From Dolomedes plantarius (lineage: Eukaryota; Arthropoda; Arachnida; Araneae; Dolomedidae): 64,000 nt of DNA. The translations under genes were made by a program, and so were the position numbers. The stretch covers positions 59,615,619 to 59,679,618 of the forward strand of contig OU015501.1 in assembly GCA_907164885.2 (NCBI GenBank). Direction: 5' to 3'. Positions 46,950 through 64,000 of this stretch are shown here, piece by piece. The notes below the pieces were generated by a model, which did not search any database, had not been told where the DNA came from, and was given only the letters and a program-made list of their open reading frames with translations. The first letter of the stretch is position 1; every line of letters begins with the position of its first letter.

Positions 46950-48560
46950 CTTGTGGGATATCCTCAAGCTCTAAATCATTTTCCGAAAGATCGGACGAAT
47001 ATAGATAGAAGGCAGCTTCTTCAGCTGCCGTCTTTCTTAACGAGTTCGGGTATTTGAATAAGAACTGGTGGTTTTTAGCTTTTTTTATGTTCTTATAAGT
47101 TTCCTCGGTATAAGTTTTTTCCTATTTGGGTTTGGTGGAATAGGTGGGGGAGTAAAGTGGGCTACAGAATTTTTCTTAGGAGTTGGTTGCGATTCTGACA
47201 CAGGAGAAGCGAGACATTTTGGCTTTGACGGGGTGTTAGGTGAAATAGGAGTAGATGGAGTGAAGTGTGTTATTGAGGCTTTCTTGGAAGTTGTTTGTGA
47301 TTTGAGAACATATTGGAAGGTTTTCGTGGAGATGTTGTAGATGAAGAATTGGATACTTGCGGTCTAGGCAGTGATTCAGTCTGTGTGCCAACAGAAATTA
47401 CAGATTTTTTAACCGCAGAGGCAAATGATAATCCAGGTCTCGATGTCCGGGACTCGATCTATCTACGAAATTCCGCATACGATACTTTTTCTGTGAGCCA
47501 TTTTGGACATGACCGAGAGTGCACCACAGTGTTCTTCATAAGGACCTGTTCACATAGGAGTCCGTTGCGTAGCGTTAAGGAAAAGATGGCGTTGAGACGA
47601 AAATAAACCAATCATAGGCGTTAAAAATTTCATTGCTAATCGTTTGGAGGCATATGATTGGTTTATTTTCGTCTCAACGTCATCTTTTCCTTAACGCAAC
47701 GCAACGGACTCCTGTGTGTTCAGGCCCTAACAATTAAAACATCGAACTGGTGCAGTGCAGTTTTCACCGTCATTGCCGATCTCGGTGCAACTGCAACGAA
47801 GGCAGGTAACAGACCCGCGACATGAAATTTTTGAATGGCCAAAGCTCTGACATTTGAAGCAGAGCAAAGGGGTTGGGATATAAGGTCGAACTGGACAATG
47901 GTTGTATGTAGCTTGGATGTGTGACTGAAGTGTCGGAGTGTCTTCGTAGGAAGAATCCTACAATCACGACAAATCGTTATTCTGCGTACGCCACAAGCGT
48001 GATGATCGCGCAGTTCTGATAAAATTTCTTCTTCCGACGTGTATTAGAAGTCCTACTCTGAAAAGACACCACGGGAAAAATTAAGAAAGCCATGAGGCGT
48101 GATCGTAACTGGAAAAAGGGCCTAGATGCTTGCAATTTGAAAGTAAAGTTAACTGTTGTGCAGAAGTCGCCTCTAAAAGAAGATTACCTGATCGAAGTCT
48201 TTTGAGGGCCTTCACCTCACCTAAAACTTATATTTTTCTCACGAAAGGCGAAACATTTGTAAAACTTTCTTCCTTCATAGATATAACATAAAATCTTGCG
48301 TCATTACTTTTTATCTCAAATTGTTGCTCTCAAGGTGAAGAAGATTTTTGTGATAAAAACTTGTCATTTTGTTGCGGTGAATTATCCTTCACCGTGGAAT
48401 TTTTTCTTGAATTTTGCATGAGAAAAGGTCTTAAATTTCGGAGCCCGGTGGCAACACCCACCATGGTGCCCAACAAGGGGATGCAGGATCCTACACCAAT
48501 GCTAGCCGGGACTATACGCGCACGAAACAACCCTGAAGCAGACTCCATCCTTAGCAAGAT
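46950..48560 (-). pseudogene. Jockey-like ORF1 (gag-like, CCHC zinc knuckles), broken
   Basis: Pieces in order on the minus strand: 'NDARFYVISMKEESFTNVSP' and 'FVREKYKF' (about 48320-48230); 'VTITPHGFLNFSRGVFSE' and 'YTSEEEILSELRDHHACGVR' (about 48110-47990); 'CFKCQSFGHSKISCRGSVTC' then 'LRCSCTEIGNDGENC' and 'PVRCFNC' (47872-47737), the zinc-knuckle array; the MITE; then 'HSRSCPKWLTEKVSYAEFRR' (about 47520-47460) and a Pro/Ser-rich tail. Multiple stops and frame changes. It would have bound retrotransposon RNA. Confidence 0.7.
47542..47727. mobile_element. Harbinger-like MITE, copy 3
   Basis: Termini GGACCTGTTCACATAGGAGT and ACTCCTGTGTGTTCAGGCCC, flanked by TAA at 47539-47541 and 47728-47730. 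186 bp. It is inserted in the jockey-like ORF1 right after the last zinc-knuckle cysteine block. Confidence 0.8.
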
Positions 48561-49000
48561 GCCCAGTAGCCGGAACGATTGTTTAGTTCCAAGCCGAACA
48601 CAAAGTCAGCGACCAGCCTATTGATGCTATAAGAAGCCACTAAGTACCTCCCTTTTACCTGAAGCGGAGGCCAAAGCAGTGTATTGGGATACCAAAACTG
48701 TCCTTCAACTGCCAGGATTCCCCTTTCCAGGGACACGTGTCTTCCCGCACGGAAAACACGTGGGTGACATACACGCCATTAGAAGCTAGAGGCAACATAG
48801 CGGCAGCAGCTACTAAAGGGGAGCCCTCGCCTCCGAAGAGGAACCACACCGAGGGAGAAAACAATGAAAAAAGCAGAAGAAAGAGATGAGAGGAAAAGGA
48901 AAGGGAGATAGTTCGTTGGGGTACCTCAGGATTGCGACAACCCCGTGTTTACCTAAAGAAAGAAAAAAAACCGAGGGGTCAAAATTAGAAGACAAAAATT

Positions 49001-49342
49001 ATAATTTCTTATAATTCAATATTTATTTTTATTTTAATTATATATTTTTTTGTAATCTGAAAATAATAATATTAATTAACATAATTTCAAAAATTGCGAC
49101 TTTTTAAACAATTATCACCCTCACTTTTGTTTACATAAAAAGGGCCCCTACTTTCATATGAATGTCTAGTACCAGAAAAGCTCTAGATGCTGCCCTAAGT
49201 ATAACTCAATATTAGAAAACTTCTCATCATAAGCAAAATTGAAAATGTGAAGAGTTGGATTAATATTACATCCAAAGTCTGGAAACCAGCGTCTTGAAAT
49301 AAGGATTTAGCGTAAAAAGTCTCCAAAATGTAGGTACTAGTA
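49001..49342. other. AT-rich intergenic stretch
   Basis: No feature recognised. Confidence 0.5.
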
Positions 49343-49528
49343 CAGTGGCTCTCTGTTTAACGACGCTCTATTTAACGACGATCTCTATTTAAAGACGATA
49401 TTTCCCAGTCCCGGCCCCTCCGACGTTATGGGAAATGTTATTTTTTCACAAATTCTGTTTAAGGGCGATCTCTACTTAAGGACGATTTTTCATGGTCCCT
49501 TGAAAGTCGTTAAACAGAGAGCCAACTG
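49343..49528. mobile_element. MITE of the GGCTCTCTGTTTAACGAC family, copy 2
   Basis: CAGTGGCTCTCTGTTTAACG at 49343 and CGTTAAACAGAGAGCCAACTG ending 49528, flanked by TA on both sides. 186 bp, reverse-oriented relative of 42009-42197. Confidence 0.8.
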
Positions 49529-50011
49529 TATCAACAACTTCAAAATCAACAGGATCTTCTTTCATCCAAATTTCGGTCCAGACGTCATGGAACAAACACG
49601 CGGTTAGTATATAATCAGGCTCAAAAAGCAATTTGAACTGCTTCGTATTGTTTTGAATTCATTTCATTAAGGCATCCAAATTAAGTGTGTTGAGTTGGCT
49701 TCATTTCTCCTCTTGAAAAACCGTCGTTAATGTCACTGCTCTTACGTCCGCTGTGTGGCAATACCATACAAAATTATGTTTTTGTATATCCCATTATAGT
49801 TTAACTCCTTTGTTTATTTTATTATTATTACTATTATTATTTTTTCTATGTGCGTGTATGGGAAGAAGGGTATGTATGTATATCTCTTCTTTGTATTTAA
49901 ATAAGTTTAGGGGAAACAAATCTTGTAAATTTTGAGACATTTCTAGTAGTCTTGAAACTATATGCAATCCGAGGACAAGGCTGAGATTAGGGAGTTATGT
50001 TGGTTCATCTA
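49529..50011. other. Intergenic stretch
   Basis: No feature recognised. An (ATT)n-like tract lies at 49817-49846. Confidence 0.5.
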
Positions 50012-51230
50012 CACTGAAGTGCCACTGAATTAGGGATACCTATCTAGTAACGAGTTGGGCCTCCTCTGGCCTTGATAACGGCTGCCACACGACGAGGCAT
50101 AGATTCAACAAGTTTCTGGAAACGTTTCACGGGAATGGCTTGCCAAATATTGGCTAAAGCTGTCCATAATTCAGTAAGGTTCCTTGGTGCTGTGTGATGG
50201 CCTTTCACGCCTTGTTCCAAAACATCCCAAAGATGCTCAATAGGATTTAAGTCTGGGCTTCTAGGTGGCCAATTCATGACAGAGAAGTCAGAGGAATGCT
50301 CATCCAACCAGCCAGTAGCCAACCGGGACTTGTGAGAGGTACAGTTGTCTTGCTGGAAAACTCCATTACCGTGCGGATAACAGAACAGCATAAACGGATG
50401 GAGGTGATCACCCAGCAACTCTACGTACCGAATTGCATTGAGGGAGGTTGGTACACGCACCAAAGATCCCAAACTGTGCCACGAAAAAACACCCCAGGCC
50501 ATGATTGAGCCACAATGCCCTTGTACAGTTCCAGCCAGGCATGCAGGATCCATGGCTTCATGAGCCTGACGCCATATTCTCAGCCTCCCGTCGGCGTTAA
50601 ATAGTCGGAATCGAGACTCATCACTCCATGCTACTCGTTTCCAGTCCTCTACACTCCAGTCTCTGTGCTCTCTTGCTCAGGCAAAACGTGCAGCCCGATG
50701 GCGAGTATAGAGCAATGGTACTCTCGTAGGTCGACGGCTCCCGAAACCCATACGGTGAAGCGAGCGTTGCACAGTCCGTTTACTGACTGTACGACTGGCA
50801 CCGTCATTAAACTGGGTGGTAATTTGAGCTAATGTTTGGCTTCGCTGGCTACGTACAATACGCCTGAGCCGTCTCTCACCACGCACTGTCAAGGCTAATT
50901 GTCTTTTGCAGTTTACCCGATCGCTATTTTTTTTCCACCATCCATGTATTCTTGGTATACTCTTGACACTGTCGACCTTGAAAATCCTAGCTGTCTGACG
51001 ATTTCGGAAATTGAATGGCCCATGCGTCGCGTACCTACGATTTGTCCGCGATCGAAGGCGTCTAAATCAGGCAGTTTACTCATACTGGCAATTCCAACAA
51101 CTAATTCAGAACAACCACAGTGCGCGCTATATATGCAGTTACCACAGCGCCCTCACTTGCGTATACATGATGCGCAGCGCTACACAATTTGCATAGGCTT
51201 TGCTATCCTTAATTCAGTGGCACTTCAGTG
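50012..51230 (-). mobile_element. Nearly intact Tc1-like transposon (DD36E type)
   Basis: Terminal inverted repeats CACTGAAGTGCCACTGAATT (50012) and AATTCAGTGGCACTTCAGTG (ending 51230), each next to TA. At 1219 bp with a single minus-strand transposase covering most of the length, it is the least decayed mobile element in the window. Confidence 0.9.
50044..51083 (-). pseudogene. Tc1-like DD36E transposase with one frameshift and one stop
   Basis: ATG at 51083. N-terminal HTH 'MSKLPDLDAFDRGQIVGTRR' and 'FSRSTVSRVYQEYMDGGKK', then a frameshift in an A-run near 50930; second HTH 'TVSKRTVQRSLHRMGFGSRR'; one stop at about 50680; first catalytic acid in 'AWSDESRFRLF' (about 50610); second D in 'FQQDNCTSH'; E in 'SPDLNPIEHLWD'. 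There are 36 residues between the second D and the E, which places it in the DD36E group rather than the common DD34E. C-terminus 'MPRRVAAVIKARGGPTRY'. Only two lesions separate it from an open frame. Confidence 0.85.
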
Positions 51231-51251
51231 TATATGATGCTTCCATAGTAA

Positions 51252-51409
51252 GGGCCTGTTCACATAGGAGTCCGTTAGGGGAAGCGTTAATTTTTAACCA
51301 ATCATATAGTTGAGCGCTATGGAATCATCCGTTGACTCACGTATCATCATCCGTGAACACTACGTTTACCTTTTACGCTACGCTAACGGACTGCTATGTG
51401 AATAGGCCC
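51252..51409. mobile_element. Harbinger-like MITE, copy 4
   Basis: Termini GGGCCTGTTCACATAGGAGT and ACTGCTATGTGAATAGGCCC with TAA on the left and TTA on the right. 158 bp. Most similar internally to copy 1 (both carry a GTTGACTCACGTATCATCAT phrase). It lies 21 bases from the Tc1 end. Confidence 0.8.
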
Positions 51410-52120
51410 TTAGAAGCCAACAAATTCGGGGGTGTGGATGGGATAATATCGTAATAGAGAAGTGCCTGTATCGTTAGAAACACTTTCGACTAAATTCTAT
51501 ACGTGCTGATTTTAAAGTAAGCATCTACCGTACTTGGTAGTCATGGAAAACATCATCGCAGAGTTTGGTGGATAGACACAAGTCTGTAAATGGATTTTCA
51601 CTAATTTTTTTTCTCACTATTGACCATCTGAAGCCAGTTTAGACCTCGATTGAAAGTAACATGTCTTCCATAATTTACAGAGAAAAATTTAATTTCGGTT
51701 GGTGGGGCAAAATTACAAGAAAATTGCGATGGTGCATCCTATTATTTTGGGTATGGATTGCACTTCAACGCAGAGGTACAGGTATTTCATCAAGAGCGTG
51801 AAGTACCGCTTCACTAGATGAAAAACTTATCCGCAGGAAAGGCGTTTCATCCGAGTTTCAGTGTATATAATGTTGCCTCCTTGCTTCAAACAATGTTATT
51901 TACAATAGAAGGTTTAAGATTGCAAGATGGCATCAATCCACTCAATTGCTGTATTTTTAGTAAATTTTCGTAGGAGTGTGAACAGTTGAATATGAGTTTA
52001 TTGCATTATTTTGACAAAATGAGGGGTAATGGGTTTGGCTAAAGACATTAGCGTCAGTTATTGGTGGCAATGTTGTGTGCAATGTGGAAACTATGTTAAT
52101 GTTGTGCGATCTTATCGATC
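51410..52120 (+). promoter_or_regulatory. Upstream region of the Hippo kinase gene
   Basis: No repeat recognised. It should contain the promoter and 5' UTR of the MST1/2-like gene, whose ATG is at 52121. No convincing TATA box; the less AT-rich block 51680-51800 and the CAGTTATTGGTGGCAATG CCAAT-like stretch (about 52053) are candidates only. The transcription start cannot be placed. Confidence 0.35.
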
Positions 52121-62166
<10,046 letters not shown>

Positions 62167-62288
62167 GTAAGTTCAATGCTTCATGTAAATATCTTGAGAA
62201 AACGTGTTCTTGCCTTGTTTCTTTTACTACCTGCTTTTCTGCTGAATATTTAGCATTTTGTTACACTGAAAACATATTCAATATATTG

Positions 62289-62562
62289 CAGCACTTCTTA
62301 AACTTTTTTTCATTCATGACTACTTTTTATCAAGAGTTTTTCGTGACCCCAGGAAATAGGGATATAAAGATAAATATTTTCTTCTAAATAATTTATTTCT
62401 TTGCTAAACAATATACATATGAAAATATACATATTTGGTAACAATATACATATTAGATATGTCTTAGATACTCGCTGCGGGTGACAAGAATTAAATTTAT
62501 GTATGAGAATAAAATTTCTGCGACCCCATTTGGGGTTGCAACCCACAATATAAGAAGCACTG
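62289..62562. mobile_element. hAT MITE, 274 bp, in hpo intron 7
   Basis: Ends CAGCACTTCTTAAAC (62289) and TAAGAAGCACTG (62562). Flanks ATATATTG (62281-62288) and ATCTATTG (62563-62570) agree at seven of eight positions, as expected for an aged 8-bp hAT duplication. Interior GGGGTTGCAACCC and CGTGACCCC phrases fit SPIN-like MITEs. Confidence 0.75.
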
Positions 62563-62874
62563 ATCTATTGTATTTCAAGACTTTATGAGCATTTTCTCCC
62601 TTCCAACTGAGCTATATGTATTTGTTAACTTATACAGCTTGCTATCAAATCTGTAAGTGTATTATGAATCATTTTATATATATATATTTATTTATTTATT
62701 TTAATTTTGTGCATTTGGTTTCATGTATATTTTTCTTTGATACAGATTCTTCATTCTAAACTTTCTGCACATATATATATATATTGTATAGAGTGCTTTT
62801 TTTTGTTGTCATTGTACAACAGAATTTTTTGGACAAAGGGCATGTTGTCTAGAAATTTTCAGATGAAGGATAGA

Positions 62875-64000
62875 CAGTAGGGCGGAGCGTAAAAAAAAAG
62901 TTTTCGATTTCGTTTTTGCCCTAGTGTGGAAAAGTTGTGTACTAGTGGGTAGGTCACGTATGCAAAATTTTAGGAAAAACAAAAAATATCTTCCGTCTCC
63001 ATTTCGACCGTGATTTTAGCAGATTTTTACCATACAGTTAAAAATGTGTATTTCCATTGTTTTCTATTCAACTCGGCATTTTGTTCTTAAATAAAATACA
63101 GAGGTAATTCGAAACTTAATAAAGAAAGGAAGCAGCTGACATACTGTGTGCAGAAAGGTAAAGAAATATATTGGCATGAAAACATTGTCAACAACAACTT
63201 TAGAAGACTCACGGAACCTTCGTGAAAGACTCACAAAAATTGTTCGACATTTCTTCATGTAAGTGTGTTTCTTTTAACAAATGTTCTTGCCCAAAGCATA
63301 ATAGGATCCCTGAAATGGAAAGAATTTTTCTTATAAACCAACGGGCACTTAGGGAAATTTCCATAGACGCAGTTGACTTAAAAGAAACTGAAAGCTGAGG
63401 AAACGAGCCGATAGGAAGCAGAAAGAGACAGAAGCAGTAAGTCTTAAAATAAACATTTCGCCATCTGTTACTCTACCTAGGTTCATATTTCCTGATCTAG
63501 ATTCTGACGTGGATGCACATAACTCCGATAGTGATACAGATTACTTGAAGCCTTCCCCATCCACATCCAGGATGACTCAATCTGAAGGGAAAAAGACGTC
63601 ACGATCAAGCCGATACCCAGCAGTAGTTATAGCTTGAGACAGAACCGGAGTTTCAGATCGGGCTGGAGCCATCATTGCAAGCGTTGTTTTGGAAGACTTG
63701 GAGATGATTACCGAAACAGACACTTGAAATGTAATTGATAGACATAAACTAAGAATAGAGAGGGAAAAAATTCAGACAGAATATCAGCAAGGAAATGAAA
63801 GACAGCTGAAACCACTGAAGTGACTTAATTTTGATGGAAGGAAGGCCAAAATTCTAATGCAAGAGAGCGTAGGAGGAAAGATGTACCAGAAAACAGTGCT
63901 GGAAGAACATGTTACAAAGATTAAGGAACCTGGAAGCAAGTACCTTGGACACATAGCACTAACCTCATCACCAGCTTTGAGTATTTCTCAAATGATGCTG
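62875..64000 (+). mobile_element. Unclassified arthropod repeat with coding remnant, cut by right edge
   Basis: Begins CAGTAGGGCGGAGCGT after a clean change from intron sequence. It carries the coding remnant at 63085-64000. Its other end lies outside the window. Confidence 0.5.
63085..64000 (+). pseudogene. Uncharacterised repetitive-element protein, N-terminal part, broken
   Basis: Pieces in order: 'LRERLTKIVRHFFMCKC', 'CPKHNRIPEMERIFLINQRA' (about 63215-63350); an acidic Ser/Asp stretch 'FPDLDSDVDAHNSDSDTDYL' (63490-63550); 'DRTGVSDRAGAIIASVVLED' (about 63640-63700); 'LNFDGRKAKILMQESVGGKM' then 'YQKTVLEEHVTKIKEPGSKY' (63827-63945) and 'LGHIALTSSPALSISQMM'. The order matches a protein I recall as repeated across arthropod genomes without an assigned function. 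Stops and frame changes are present. Cysteines in the first block may bind metal; I cannot name a superfamily. Confidence 0.5.

Larger units (their letters stand above)
46355..49000 (-). mobile_element. Jockey-like non-LTR element with ORF1 and 3' tail but no ORF2
   Basis: Minus strand: GC-rich 5' region (about 49000-48560), ORF1 with zinc knuckles (about 48560-46950), then a 3' tail ending in GGCGCCATAAAACCG-type sequence and (CAAC/CATC)n near 46375-46355. The tail and ORF1 resemble a family I remember as abundant in spider genomes. No endonuclease or reverse-transcriptase sequence lies between ORF1 and the tail. A Harbinger-like MITE (47542-47727) interrupts ORF1. Confidence 0.65.

Noticed and set aside
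48361..48624. 87-codon plus-strand open frame
   Set aside because: Antisense to the jockey-like 5' region and ORF1; a shadow of the element's GC-rich sequence.

Overview
This window is nuclear DNA from an animal. It is AT-rich, has split genes with GT-AG introns, and is crowded with transposons and (TA)n microsatellites. Several transposon families point to an arthropod, most likely a spider: a jockey-like ORF1 and 3' tail, Tc1 elements, GTF2IRD2-like and ZMYM1-like hAT transposases. The species assignment is inference from remembered family resemblance. I saw no rRNA, tRNA or CRISPR array.

Two conserved host genes are visible, both incomplete, transcribed away from each other and separated by about 22 kb of nested transposons. 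On the minus strand, 29608 down to 10984, twelve exons encode the N-terminal 530 residues of a KIAA0319/KIAA0319L (AAVR-type) membrane glycoprotein: signal peptide, MANSC-like eight-cysteine region, six-cysteine EGF-like knot, two PKD domains and the start of a third. The remaining PKD repeats, membrane segment and tail were not found and should lie beyond the left edge. On the plus strand, 52121 to 62166, seven exons encode the first 270 residues of the Hippo-pathway kinase MST1/2 (Drosophila hippo); the C-terminal regulatory half and SARAH domain lie beyond the right edge. Reading phase is continuous across every junction of both models.

Layout: 1-1.0 kb, an unassigned stretch with CRE-like sites and a TATA motif. 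1.03-9.42 kb, a tandem-repeat element split by a 7.4 kb hAT (8-bp target duplication) that holds further nested insertions. 9.4-29.6 kb, the KIAA0319L-like gene, with a Ty3-type gag remnant between inverted repeats, a deleted mariner, an old Tc1 and a Tigger-like element in its introns. 30.6-36.3 kb, a Tc1 split by a ZMYM1-like hAT. 36.4-51.4 kb, Harbinger-like MITEs, a pogo-like remnant, a piggyBac, long microsatellites, an ORF2-less jockey-like element and a nearly intact DD36E Tc1. 52.1-62.2 kb, the Hippo kinase with intronic Tigger, piggyBac-type, RTE-like and hAT-type insertions. 62.9-64.0 kb, the 5' part of an unclassified arthropod repeat with a coding remnant.

The most striking observation is at 43.08-44.85 kb. 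There a near-identical inverted copy of KIAA0319L-like intron sequence, including the complete 43-nt exon 4 with both splice sites, sits joined to a Tigger-like transposon inside a (TA)n tract. This looks like a DNA transposon that carried a host exon with it.
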